From: Neolewinella aurantiaca | Lineage (GTDB): Bacteria; Bacteroidota; Bacteroidia; Chitinophagales; Saprospiraceae | Assembly (NCBI RefSeq): GCF_008014675.1 | Contig: NZ_VOXD01000014.1 | Location: forward strand, 62,001-126,000 | Length of the DNA: 64,000 nt | Direction of reading: 5' to 3' | Shown: one piece after another, positions 49,862-58,727 of the stretch | Position numbering within the stretch: position 1 is the stretch's first letter | Layout: every line of letters starts with the position of its first letter | Program-made: the position numbers and the translations under genes | Notes under the pieces: model-generated | The model's database searches: none | The model's input: the letters and a program-made list of their open reading frames with translations, nothing else | What the model was told of the DNA's origin: nothing

Positions 49862-50062
49862 ATGCAACAAACATTAGTCTTTCTCGCTGTACTCATCGTG
49901 GCTGTAGCCATCTACTGGCCCATTCTGAAGAAAGCCCGTGGAGATATTTCGGCACGCTCGGCCGCAGGAATGGGCAATGGTCTACTGTTTGCCGTTTTGC
50001 TCATCCCGCTGTTCGGACCAATCATTTACCTTATTTTCCGGAAGAAGTTCTCGGTTAAATAG
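49862..50062 (+). CDS. Small membrane protein with two helices (PLDc_N-like)
   Basis: 66 residues: an N-terminal helix (QQTLVFLAVLIVAVAIYWPI), a polar loop with basic residues, and a second helix ending FGPIIYLIFRKKF. The sequence WPILKKARGD..FGPIIYLIFRKK resembles the PLD N-terminal domain found alone in many small proteins, where P and Y are conserved. Role unknown. The last eight bases overlap the convergent SMUG-like gene. Confidence 0.65.
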   Translation: MQQTLVFLAVLIVAVAIYWPILKKARGDISARSAAGMGNGLLFAVLLIPLFGPIIYLIFRKKFSVK

Positions 50063-50741
50063 CGGAAAGTGCTCTTTCGGATTTGGCAACGTAATCCGCC
50101 AGGTACACATCAAGAGATTTGCGTTTATACTGCATCACAAAACGGGGATGAGAGAGGGGTATCACCTCTCCGAACCACCCGCGTTCCTCGTTGAGGGCTT
50201 TGAGGAATTTATAGTTTTTCCCTTCGCCGAGGCAGAGCAGAAATTCTCTCCGTGAGCCGAAACCGAGTTGAACATCGAAGTTCTCGATGATGCGGGGGCG
50301 GATGGCCTTTTCCAGCTTTTTGTCGTCGTAGTAATTGTAGTTCTTACCGTTTTTGGTAAAACCCAGAGGGCAGGCGGAGGTGATGTAAAAATCCTGGTAG
50401 AAGGCTTCGGGCCCTCCCATTTCGTTGATCCACCGGTAGATGAAGTCTGCGCTCAGTTCGGGCCGGCCGGTAAAGTTGTGCTCTATGTTGCACTGTTCGC
50501 GTAGCATCTTCGGCCCGGTGAAGGGAACACCCGTTACGCCCGCACCAAAGCGGCCGGGGTTGATGCCGGCTACGAAGATGCGGTCCCGGTTATCGGAGAA
50601 ATACTTTTCGTAGAAAGCCTTCATGCAGGCCTGGGTATCTTCCTCGCCGAAGGGGTAGAGCAACTCTACACCTTTAGGCAACTTCCAGTCGGGCCGGAGG
50701 GTGTCGGTATGGTAGTTGAGGACGTGTTGAGCGAAGGTCAT
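50055..50741 (-). CDS. SMUG1-like uracil-DNA glycosylase family protein
   Basis: 228 residues from the ATG at 50739-50741. The active-site motif FVAGINPGRFGAGVTGVPFTGP matches the GxNPGxFGxxxTGVPFG of SMUG1-type enzymes, and the second motif LSHPRFVMQY lies where the family has HPSPR. FIYRWINEMGG and FYITSACPLGF are also typical. It probably removes uracil or oxidised pyrimidines from DNA. The gene starts one base after the der stop on the same strand, so the two are translated as a pair. Confidence 0.88.
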   Translation of the reverse strand: MTFAQHVLNYHTDTLRPDWKLPKGVELLYPFGEEDTQACMKAFYEKYFSDNRDRIFVAGINPGRFGAGVTGVPFTGPKMLREQCNIEHNFTGRPELSADFIYRWINEMGGPEAFYQDFYITSACPLGFTKNGKNYNYYDDKKLEKAIRPRIIENFDVQLGFGSRREFLLCLGEGKNYKFLKALNEERGWFGEVIPLSHPRFVMQYKRKSLDVYLADYVAKSERALSAI

Positions 50742-50742
50742 A

Positions 50743-52044
50743 TTACTTCTTCCGGAAGAAAATAGAAATCGGCACTCCAGTAAAATCGAAGTTCTCGCGG
50801 ATTTTGTTTTCCAGGTAGTTTTTGTACGAGTCCTGAATATGCTGCGGATGGTTGCAGTAGAAAGCGAAAGCAGGATAAGCAATCGGGAGTTGGGTAACGT
50901 ACTTGATGCTTACTTCGCGGCCACGGTAGCTCGGCGGGGCGTAGCGCTCCATCGCCTTTTGCATCACCTCGTTGAGGCGGCTGGTAGGTATGCGGCGGGT
51001 GCGGCTTTCGTAAACCTGCATGGTGGCGTCTACCACCTTCATGATCCGTTGCTTTTCAAGAACCGACATGAAGATAACGGGAAGATCGTTGAAGGGCGCA
51101 AATTTCTCACGTACCGTTTGCTCGTAGTCGCGGGCAGTGTTGGTTTCCTTGTTCTCGATCAGGTCCCACTTGTTTACGGCAATTACGATGCCTTTGTTTC
51201 TGCGCTGCGCGATTCTGAAAATGGCGAGATCCTGACTTTCTATACCATCGGCGGCGTCGATCATCAGTACCACAACGTCAGCTTTTTCGATGGCTTTGAT
51301 GGCACGCATTACGGAGTAGAACTCCAGGTTTTCGTAGACTTTAGCCTTCTTGCGAATACCCGCAGTATCGATCAGGTCGAACTCACGGTCGAACTTATTG
51401 TAGTGGCTGCTGGTGGTGTCGCGGGTCGTTCCGGCAATGTCGGTAACGATGTTACGCTCTTCGCCAAGCAGGGCGTTGATAAAGCTCGATTTACCCGCGT
51501 TCGGCTGACCAACGATGGCAATTTGCGGAATCTCCTTCGGCTCCTCTTCGCGGTTTTCGATATACTCAACTACTGCGTCCAGCATATCTCCGGTACCTGA
51601 GCCCGTTACGGAAGACAGGAAGTGCGTATGCTCAAAGCCCAGGCTCCAGAACTCGTTGGCTTCCAGCAGGCGGCTGTGGTTGTCGACTTTATTGACGACA
51701 AGCATCACCGGCTTATTTGTTTTGCGCAGCATACGGGCCACGGCTTCATCCAGGTCCGTCAGGCCGGTAGCTACATCAACCATAAAGATGATGACTGCTG
51801 CTTCGTCGATGGCAATTTCCACCTGCAGGCGAATGGCAGCTTCGAAAATATCGTCGCTTCCCCGAACAAAGCCACCGGTATCAACCACGGCGAAATCTTT
51901 TCCGTTCCAGGTCGATTCTCCGTACTGACGATCGCGGGTTACGCCACTCTGGTCGTCAACAATGCTCTGCTTAGTACCGATCAGGCGGTTAAACAGGGTT
52001 GATTTTCCGACGTTAGGCCGGCCTACAATTGCGACGATATCCAT
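50743..52044 (-). CDS. der: GTPase Der (EngA), ribosome assembly
   Basis: 433 residues with two G domains in tandem, which is unique to Der. First: GRPNVGKST, DTGGF, NKVD; second: GQPNAGKSS, DTAGI, NKWD. A KH-like C-terminal domain follows (LPIAYPAFAFYCNHPQHIQDSYKNYL cut here to its start and end; the final residues are ISIFFRKK). Der is needed for 50S subunit maturation. Start fixed by MDIVAIVGRPNVG. It leads the der/SMUG-like operon. Confidence 0.96.
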   Translation of the reverse strand: MDIVAIVGRPNVGKSTLFNRLIGTKQSIVDDQSGVTRDRQYGESTWNGKDFAVVDTGGFVRGSDDIFEAAIRLQVEIAIDEAAVIIFMVDVATGLTDLDEAVARMLRKTNKPVMLVVNKVDNHSRLLEANEFWSLGFEHTHFLSSVTGSGTGDMLDAVVEYIENREEEPKEIPQIAIVGQPNAGKSSFINALLGEERNIVTDIAGTTRDTTSSHYNKFDREFDLIDTAGIRKKAKVYENLEFYSVMRAIKAIEKADVVVLMIDAADGIESQDLAIFRIAQRRNKGIVIAVNKWDLIENKETNTARDYEQTVREKFAPFNDLPVIFMSVLEKQRIMKVVDATMQVYESRTRRIPTSRLNEVMQKAMERYAPPSYRGREVSIKYVTQLPIAYPAFAFYCNHPQHIQDSYKNYLENKIRENFDFTGVPISIFFRKK

Positions 52045-52100
52045 AATTTACTTGCTTCTGCTTTTGCTAACCAGTAGGAGGGGCTTCTGGTTGAGGGGCG

Positions 52101-52108
52101 CAAAGATA
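52101..52108 (-). promoter_or_regulatory. Candidate -7 element for der
   Basis: On the minus strand TATCTTTG, a full match to TAnnTTTG, 56 bases upstream of the der start. Confidence 0.5.
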
Positions 52109-52208
52109 CATCCTGTAACAACAAGCGCGCTCAAAATGCTATAAAGCAATTGTTTACCCCCTCACTACTTCTCATCCCCCGGCCAGAGAGTCGCGGGGGT
52201 AACAATAA

Positions 52209-52225
52209 GGCGCGCACGCAGGTGC
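52209..52225 (-). repeat. Dispersed element between der and the giant adhesin gene
   Basis: On the minus strand GCACCTGCGTGCGCGCC, one or two bases from the consensus, 165 bases upstream of der and oriented toward it. Confidence 0.55.
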
Positions 52226-52297
52226 AATGAATCGTTTTGAAAGGTGGTGGATGCCAATGCGCAGTATGTGTCCCGACATCCAAACCCGCCGTCTGCG

Positions 52298-52305
52298 TAT
52301 ATTTG
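52298..52305 (+). promoter_or_regulatory. Candidate -7 element for the giant type B adhesin
   Basis: TATATTTG, full match to TAnnTTTG, 68 bases before the ATG at 52374. Confidence 0.45.
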
Positions 52306-52373
52306 CAGATGAGTTCTATTCTTCTCCACCTTTGAGGGGAAGCCGCCTAATTACATCCATAGTCCCAAATATC

Positions 52374-55300
52374 ATGTTCTTCCTTCCTTACGTCCGCCGT
52401 GTCATCGCGGTGTTCTTCTTCATTGCTGTCATATCAGGCTCTGTTTCCTCCGCCGATTATTTTTGGGTTGGCGGCTCCGGCAACTGGTCAGACATCAGCC
52501 ACTGGGCCACCACTTCGGGTGGCAGCACCACCCACGCCCAGGCCCCTACTTCCAACGACGATGTTTACTTCGATGCGAATTCCTTCTCCGGCCCCATGGA
52601 GATGGTAGTGCTGAATACTGATGTGAACTTCTGCCGCAGCATGAGTTGGTCGGGTGCTACGGGCAACCCTGTTTTTTTGGGTGGGCGCGGCGTTACGCTC
52701 AACATCTTCGGTTCCCTGGAGCTGATCGATGCGATGGACTACCGTTTTGACGGTACCTGTGTTTTTACCGGAACGACCGCGAACGACGTCGACTTCCGCG
52801 GCAATACGGCGGGTTACATCCTGGAGTTTGCCGGCACCGGAGAGTGGACACTGCAGGGAGACGTGGCCGTCGACTCCATTTTGCTCTTTAATGAAGGCAC
52901 ACTTCGCACCAGCGGCCGCGCCGTAACGACCAGGTATTTACGTACCGACAGTGACGCCCCCCGCACCCTCGAGCTTGGCGCAAGCACGATCACTATTACT
53001 GCCAACACCTGGCGCCCCTACCCCAACTCCTACGCCACCATCAATTCTCAACCCCTCTGGGTCGACGCCCGCAACCTGACGCTCGATGCTGGCACATCCA
53101 CAATTGACCTCACCGGTAGCCAGGTTGATGTTTTTCTGGAAGGCCCCGGCACGCTGAACTTTAATGAGGTTGTACTGAGTGCCCCCGCTGGCTCTTCGAA
53201 TATTCGCAACTGGACGGACCAAAATGGTTTCGCCTCCGAACCCACCGTGAGCTACAGCCGCCTCAACCTGCTGCACCGTACGCTTCTGGAAGGAGACTAC
53301 ACCATCGGAGAGTTAGAGCTTCACAGCGGCCAGCAGTACCGGTTCCTGAGTGGCGCAACTTTCACGCTTGGTGACCTGATTGCCAACGGAGACTGTCAGG
53401 GAACTGTGGACCTGAGCAGTACCGCAACAGATCCCGCCATCTTCTCTGCCTCCAGTCCCATTACGACCGACTATACTTCGCTACGCGCCATCTCCGCCAC
53501 GGGCGGCGGTACTTTCACGGCCAATAATGCCATTGACCTGGGTAATAATGACGGCTGGACGCTCAATGCCCGGCCCAATGAATCCTTCTACTGGGTTGGT
53601 AATAACGGGAACTGGAACAACCCAAACAACTGGTCTTTCTCTAGCGGTGGACCGGTCAGTGGGTGCGTGCCTTCACTGGCGGACGACGTTTTTTTTGACG
53701 GCGCTTCCTTCGATGGTGCTAACCGCACCGTTACCATCAACGTAGAAAATGCGGCTTGCCGCAACATGAGCTGGGCCGGAGCGAGCTTTAGTCCCACTTT
53801 TGCCGGACCGAAGCAGAACCGGATGCAGATCGGAGGGTCCCTGAATTTTATTCCCGACATGGAGCACTCTTTCGAAGGCACTTATGTTTTCTCCTCTAAC
53901 CTGACGGGCAACACCATTACAACCGCAGGACAGCCCCTCAACCGAAACGCCATTTTTGAAGGCAACGGAGAATGGATTTTGCAGGACTCTCTTTATGTTT
54001 ACTTCGAACTGCAAATCAAATCAGGCATCTTCCGGACGAACGACCAGGCGGTGAGCACCAACTTTTTCTACTCCCGCGAGCCCAATCCCCGGGAAATCTA
54101 CTTGGGCGACTCACGCTTAACCATTGAGTCTCGCCAGGATAGCTTCTACTACTGCGAGGTCAGTTTGCTCTCCGAAAACCTGCTGTTCGATGCAGGTACC
54201 TCTATCATTAATCTGGAAGGCGCGGACAACGGCAGCGTCAACGTGTACGGAGCAGACCCCATGGCCTTCAATGTCATCAATTTTTTCATCCCTCTCGCCA
54301 GCTTCTACCAAAACATCTTTGATCCTGCCTTTAACCCAACGGTTATTGTGGACTCTATGTCCTTCTACAATTCAGGCTTTCTTGCTGGCAATAACGCAAT
54401 AAACTACCTGCAACTCGCCCCCGGCCGTACTTATGAACTGCGGGCCGGAGACCAACAAACCATCGATGAACTAGTCTCTAACGGCAGTTGTGCAGACGGG
54501 CTCACCACCATCATTTCTGATTTTCCCGACCAAACAGCGCAAATCTCACTGCCTCCGGCGCAGACCTTTGAGCGTTTGTACCTCCGCGACATCGAGCTTA
54601 CCGCCGGTGCACCGGCTATTGCAGATGCCTCTGTTGACGGCGGCGGAAATACCGGCTGGCAAATTAACCAGGAAACCAACCGTACACTCTTCTGGGTTGG
54701 CGGCGATGGCGAGTGGTTCGACCCCGCCCACTGGTCGCTCACCTCCGGCGGAGCCGGAGGTGAATGTGTACCGACAATGATCGACGATGTGATTATCGAC
54801 GAAAACTCCGGTGGCGCAATCGATTTTGCAGTCAACAACAACAGTGATCGGTATATCAACTGTCACGATATCAACTGGACGCCGGGGCTGACCAACCTCA
54901 ATTACTTCAATGGCAACAGAATGAGGATTTCGGGCAGCTTCACCAATGAAGGCAACATGAATTTAGGAGCTTACTGGGTGTACTTTTCCGGGACCTCCAA
55001 TCATACGATCACAACCGGAAACGCCCGGTTCTTCGATTTCATCTTCGAACAAACCGGTACTTACACTTTCCTGGATGATTTTCTGGGAGCGAACCTCATT
55101 CATCAGCGCGGCAACATCAATTTCAACGACCTTACCGGCGATCTGGATCGGTTTACTGTTGTGCAAAGTCCGGCCCCGAAATTCATAAACCTGGGAGACG
55201 CACATCTTCGCCTCCACTGGAATTATGACGGTTTTACCGGTGCTTTTTCGGCCTACGGAGCAGCTAACGTAACCATCGACCCCGGTAATTCGCTGGTAGA

Positions 55301-57743
55301 ACTCACTGGCACTTCGGGGGCCGTCCGAGCTGATCACGGTGTGACTTTCAACGACGTCCTCTTCAGCAACGCTTCCGGCAACGGACTGTTCGTCCAGGAA
55401 GAATCTGCGACCATCGACGTAACGGCGAGCTCCGTCATCTTCAATGGCAACGGCAGACTCGATCTGGAGCTGACCACAGACACCCTTATTTTTGCGCCGG
55501 GTAAATCGTACACCTTCAAAGCCGATGCCGACCAAACGATCAACAAGTACTGGCAAACAATCGGTAACAACTGTACGCCCATCGCATTACAGTCCAGCAT
55601 CAATGGCACACAGGCGCGGGCGCAGGTGCCGGGCGACGGTAAAATCATCGCCGATTTTGTTCAGATGAGGAACATCACCGGAGTAGGCGGTGCCGACTTT
55701 TTGGCCGGATCACGAAGCACCGACATTGGCAATTCAAACGTAAACTGGCTCTTCGAAACAGCGCCTCAGTTCCAGACCGTCGGGTTTTTAGGGCAGGACC
55801 GTGCAATCTGCGAAGGAGAAGACATAGTATTGGACGCATTCAATTTCAGCCCGGGAGAGCAATACCTCTGGCAGGACGGCTCTACGGATTCGACCTTCAC
55901 TACCGACCAGTCGGGGACTTTCTTCGTGGAAGTAACGTTCCAGAACTCCTGCCTCATCCGGGACACCATCACGGTCCTCGACGCCCAGGCCTTTGAGGTC
56001 GACCTCCCCGAAGACCCGGTCATCTGTACCGGCGACACCCTGATTCTGTCGGCCGACTCCGGCCTGAACTCGGCCGATTACCTCTGGCAGGATGGAAGTA
56101 CTGAGCCTACCTTCAGTGCGTTTGCCTCCGGCCTCTATAAAGTTACCGTAGACCTCGGCGGTTGTCTCAAATCAGACAGCACAATGCTGACGGTTCTACC
56201 CTCTCCTACCGTCGATTTGGGCGATGACCGCGTTGTCGCCTGTGCGGGGGAAGATTTCACCCTCACCGCATCCGTTGACGCCGATAACTTTATGTGGCAG
56301 GACGGAAGTACGGAGACCACTTTCACCGGAGATCAGCCCGGCATATATTTCGTCGAAGCCAGCAACGGGCAGTGTTCCGTACGGGACAGCGTTGAAGTGG
56401 TCTACGTGACCCCAAACACCGTCAACCTCGGCAACGACTCCACCCTTTGCACAGCACCTGAGCTCTTGCTTGATGCCGGCAACCCCGGCTACACCTACCA
56501 GTGGCAAGACGGCAGTACCGGACAAACCTTCACCGCCACCACTTCCGGTCAGTACTTCGTCACTATCGACAGCGCCGGCTGCACCTCCAGCGACACCATC
56601 AATTTGGTCTTCCCCCGCTTCGACGATCTGGATGTGGTGGACGGTTACGAAATTTGTGAAGGGGAGACCTTCCGTCTCACAACCCAGGTGCCAGCCGATG
56701 CTATCCGCTGGAGCAACGGGCAAACCGGACTTAATTTCAGTACAGCCACCGAAGGAATTTTTACGGCAGAATTTGATTTCGGGCCTTGTACACTGACCAA
56801 AGACTTTGTGGTTGATTTCCTCGCCCCACCCGTAGTTGAGCTGGGGCCGGACGTGTCTGAATGCGAAGGCATCCCCGTCGTTCTCGATGCGGGCATAAGC
56901 GGAGTCTGGCAGGATGGCTCAACCTCTTCCTCCTTTACTACTCTGGAGGCGGGTCAATATAAAGTGATCGTCACCGATGGCCCCTGTGTGGTTGCCGACA
57001 GCGTGAATGTGAGTTTCCTCGCGGCCCCGGAGTTCTCCCTCGGCGACGACCAGGAGGCCTGTGAAGACGATCAACTCATGGTTTCCGTCTCCCCCGCCAA
57101 CCTCGGCCTGATTACCTGGGACGACGGCGAGATGGACGTTACCCGCACCTTCACCGAGAGCGCCCTTCGCTTCGTAGAGGTGGAGGACGCCAACGGTTGT
57201 ATTGCCCGCGACTCGGTCCTGCTTACCTTCCACGCTCCACCGGTGCTCGACCTGGGACAGGACACCACCGTTTGTGACGACGAGGCTTTTACACTACAAG
57301 CGGTTGCGGGCGTAGGCAACCTAACCTGGTCAGACGGCTCTACCGGACCAACCTACCTCGTTCCTGCCCCAGGTACTATCCGCGCCTTCCTCGAAGACGA
57401 TTACTGCACCGTATCCGACACCGTAGAGGTAGCTTTCCAAAGCTGCATCAAATTCGACGACTACATGCCTACCGCCTTTTCTCCTAACTTCGACGGGATC
57501 AACGATGAGTTCGGCATGATGTACAATGACCGGGTTGAAATCCTTGAGTACAGTATGGAAGTTTTTGACCGTTGGGGATCCCCCGTATTCCGCTCTGAGA
57601 GCATCGATGACCTTTGGGACGGCACCAAAGACGGTGAACAGGTAGAGATCGGTGTCTTCGTTTACGTCATCGAGGTTGTTTACCGTGATGACCGGGAGAC
57701 CGGGAGCCGGGTTATTTCCGGAGACGTAATGGTAGTCCGCTGA
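52374..57743 (+). CDS. Giant surface protein: three large beta repeats, eight Ig-like repeats, T9SS type B domain
   Basis: 1789 residues from the ATG at 52374, which begins the signal peptide (MFFLPYVRRVIAVFFFIAV); the frame is open 49 codons further upstream but the promoter is inside that part. Residues 27-1127 are three repeats of about 370 residues, each opening with FWVGGxGxWxDxxHW followed by a DDVxFDxxSF segment and a CRxMSWxG motif, and ending with a DxGNxxGW segment; fold unknown, probably a beta-helix. Residues 1130-1690 are eight Ig-like repeats of about 65 residues with W(Q/D)DGST. The type B sorting domain is at about 1693-1789 (MPTAFSPNFDGINDEF). No catalytic motif. Surface attachment is expected. 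Confidence 0.88.
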   Translation: MFFLPYVRRVIAVFFFIAVISGSVSSADYFWVGGSGNWSDISHWATTSGGSTTHAQAPTSNDDVYFDANSFSGPMEMVVLNTDVNFCRSMSWSGATGNPVFLGGRGVTLNIFGSLELIDAMDYRFDGTCVFTGTTANDVDFRGNTAGYILEFAGTGEWTLQGDVAVDSILLFNEGTLRTSGRAVTTRYLRTDSDAPRTLELGASTITITANTWRPYPNSYATINSQPLWVDARNLTLDAGTSTIDLTGSQVDVFLEGPGTLNFNEVVLSAPAGSSNIRNWTDQNGFASEPTVSYSRLNLLHRTLLEGDYTIGELELHSGQQYRFLSGATFTLGDLIANGDCQGTVDLSSTATDPAIFSASSPITTDYTSLRAISATGGGTFTANNAIDLGNNDGWTLNARPNESFYWVGNNGNWNNPNNWSFSSGGPVSGCVPSLADDVFFDGASFDGANRTVTINVENAACRNMSWAGASFSPTFAGPKQNRMQIGGSLNFIPDMEHSFEGTYVFSSNLTGNTITTAGQPLNRNAIFEGNGEWILQDSLYVYFELQIKSGIFRTNDQAVSTNFFYSREPNPREIYLGDSRLTIESRQDSFYYCEVSLLSENLLFDAGTSIINLEGADNGSVNVYGADPMAFNVINFFIPLASFYQNIFDPAFNPTVIVDSMSFYNSGFLAGNNAINYLQLAPGRTYELRAGDQQTIDELVSNGSCADGLTTIISDFPDQTAQISLPPAQTFERLYLRDIELTAGAPAIADASVDGGGNTGWQINQETNRTLFWVGGDGEWFDPAHWSLTSGGAGGECVPTMIDDVIIDENSGGAIDFAVNNNSDRYINCHDINWTPGLTNLNYFNGNRMRISGSFTNEGNMNLGAYWVYFSGTSNHTITTGNARFFDFIFEQTGTYTFLDDFLGANLIHQRGNINFNDLTGDLDRFTVVQSPAPKFINLGDAHLRLHWNYDGFTGAFSAYGAANVTIDPGNSLVELTGTSGAVRADHGVTFNDVLFSNASGNGLFVQEESATIDVTASSVIFNGNGRLDLELTTDTLIFAPGKSYTFKADADQTINKYWQTIGNNCTPIALQSSINGTQARAQVPGDGKIIADFVQMRNITGVGGADFLAGSRSTDIGNSNVNWLFETAPQFQTVGFLGQDRAICEGEDIVLDAFNFSPGEQYLWQDGSTDSTFTTDQSGTFFVEVTFQNSCLIRDTITVLDAQAFEVDLPEDPVICTGDTLILSADSGLNSADYLWQDGSTEPTFSAFASGLYKVTVDLGGCLKSDSTMLTVLPSPTVDLGDDRVVACAGEDFTLTASVDADNFMWQDGSTETTFTGDQPGIYFVEASNGQCSVRDSVEVVYVTPNTVNLGNDSTLCTAPELLLDAGNPGYTYQWQDGSTGQTFTATTSGQYFVTIDSAGCTSSDTINLVFPRFDDLDVVDGYEICEGETFRLTTQVPADAIRWSNGQTGLNFSTATEGIFTAEFDFGPCTLTKDFVVDFLAPPVVELGPDVSECEGIPVVLDAGISGVWQDGSTSSSFTTLEAGQYKVIVTDGPCVVADSVNVSFLAAPEFSLGDDQEACEDDQLMVSVSPANLGLITWDDGEMDVTRTFTESALRFVEVEDANGCIARDSVLLTFHAPPVLDLGQDTTVCDDEAFTLQAVAGVGNLTWSDGSTGPTYLVPAPGTIRAFLEDDYCTVSDTVEVAFQSCIKFDDYMPTAFSPNFDGINDEFGMMYNDRVEILEYSMEVFDRWGSPVFRSESIDDLWDGTKDGEQVEIGVFVYVIEVVYRDDRETGSRVISGDVMVVR
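55613..55629 (-). repeat. Dispersed element inside the giant adhesin gene (encodes QARAQVP)
   Basis: On the minus strand GCACCTGCGCCCGCGCC, one base from the consensus; antisense to the gene, in the third large repeat at about residue 1080. Confidence 0.55.
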
Positions 57744-57775
57744 TCTCGCTTCACACGTATCCAACTGCATGCATT

Positions 57776-57817
57776 CTTGCCGGACTTCGCCCTGGTCAAA
57801 GCGAAGTTTCCGGCAAG
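57776..57817. terminator. Hairpin between convergent genes
   Basis: CTTGCCGGACTTCGC pairs with GCGAAGTTTCCGGCAAG (15 base pairs, two unpaired bases) across a ten-base loop, between the stops of the giant adhesin and the DJ-1/PfpI gene. No long T-run. Confidence 0.5.
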
Positions 57818-57867
57818 CGTGTACTATCGGAGTAAACGGAGGTTCATGCCCACGGTCACGTGTGTAG

Positions 57868-58419
57868 CTAATAAGCCATACTTCTACGTACAGCTTCTGT
57901 TTTTTCCTTCCCCGCAAACTTCTCGCATAGGTAAAGCCCCAGCGTAAGGGAAGAGGCGACTGCTCCGGCGGTGATCACTGCCCCGTCATCAACAAGGTCT
58001 TCCCGGACGACTTCAGCGCAGAAGGGTTCAAGAGTTTTGTACTCGTTGAAGTGGGTAGTTGCGCGGTGCCCTTTCAGGAAACCTGCAGCTCCGAGGAGCA
58101 GGGCCCCGGTACAGACGGAAGCTTTTAGTGGCACATCGGTCGCAGTCTGGAGCCAGGCAGTAAAAGCCGGGTTGTCTTTCAGCATCCGGGTACCGAAGTC
58201 TCCGGGCACGACGATGAGGTCGTATTTGCTCAGATTTGGACATACGTGATCCACTCCGATTTCGAGGCCGAAGGAATCGTTGATTGTGGGCGTCAGGGCG
58301 CAGGTATCCCAACTGAAATCAGGCAGGTGCCCCTGAGATTGCAATCTGCTGAGTGGATCGTACACCCCAACGAAGTCGAGGAGCGTAATGTCGTTGAACA
58401 AGATATAGGCAGCGGTCAT
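57868..58419 (-). CDS. DJ-1/PfpI family protein (isonitrile hydratase-like branch)
   Basis: 183 residues from the ATG at 58417-58419. The nucleophile elbow is ASVCTGALLLGAAG, with Cys103, and the following His lies in HRATTHF near 122. The N-terminal FNDITLLDFVGVYDPLSRL and DLIVVPGDFG support the branch that includes isonitrile hydratase and glutamine-amidotransferase-like regulators without an AraC domain. Reaction unknown. Codons upstream of the chosen ATG run through the repeat at 58490 and do not look like protein. Confidence 0.85.
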   Translation of the reverse strand: MTAAYILFNDITLLDFVGVYDPLSRLQSQGHLPDFSWDTCALTPTINDSFGLEIGVDHVCPNLSKYDLIVVPGDFGTRMLKDNPAFTAWLQTATDVPLKASVCTGALLLGAAGFLKGHRATTHFNEYKTLEPFCAEVVREDLVDDGAVITAGAVASSLTLGLYLCEKFAGKEKTEAVRRSMAY

Positions 58420-58489
58420 GTGTAGGTTTTTAATCGGTCGGTGCAGGCAGGGTTCCTGATTGACGAAGCCAGCACTGCAAACGCCCTTT

Positions 58490-58507
58490 GCACCTGCGGC
58501 CGCGCCC
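58490..58507 (+). repeat. Dispersed element upstream of the DJ-1/PfpI gene
   Basis: GCACCTGCGGCCGCGCCC, identical to the consensus, preceded by CTTT. It abuts the terminator at 58511-58543. Confidence 0.65.
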
Positions 58508-58510
58508 AAG

Positions 58511-58543
58511 AAAAAACCCCTCTCCCGAACCGCGGAAGAGAGG
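58511..58543 (-). terminator. Strong intrinsic terminator of an unassigned minus-strand transcript
   Basis: On the minus strand CCTCTC-TT-CCG and CGG-GAGAGG form the stem, followed by GGTTTTTTC. No annotated gene ends here, so a short RNA or leader must be its client. Confidence 0.65.
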
Positions 58544-58560
58544 CTATCCCAAAAACCGAT

Positions 58561-58629
58561 TTAAGCTCTTGCCCGTTGCCGGAGTACGCCAACGGAGGTG
58601 CCATTCACGGGGGTACGTGAAGACAGCAT
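58561..58629 (-). ncRNA. Candidate short structured leader RNA with a 22-codon frame
   Basis: Between the porP stop and the DJ-1 gene there is a compact minus-strand unit: a 22-codon frame at 58561-58629 (starts MLSSRTPVNG, ends RQRARA), within it two perfect six-base hairpins (TTCACG-CGTGAA and CCGTTG-CAACGG), and the terminator at 58511-58543. A TTG-N20-TATC stands at the expected distance upstream of the ATG as a weak promoter. It may be a leader peptide/attenuator for the DJ-1 gene or an independent small RNA. It matches neither SRP RNA, RNase P nor tmRNA by conserved motifs. Confidence 0.3.
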
Positions 58630-58693
58630 AATATTTTTGTAGGTAGATAGCAATGTGTCACGGAGGGAGCAACACCGGAGAGCCCAAAACTTA

Positions 58694-58727
58694 ACTCGCG
58701 CTCGTACAATGAAGTAGGAGCGCGAGT
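58694..58727 (-). terminator. Hairpin after the porP-like gene
   Basis: ACTCGCGCTC and GAGCGCGAGT pair perfectly ten bases around a 14-base loop, and on the minus strand TTAAGTTTTGGG follows. It lies 43 bases after the porP stop. The adjoining TATCTTTG at 58728-58735 also matches a -7 element. Confidence 0.5.
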
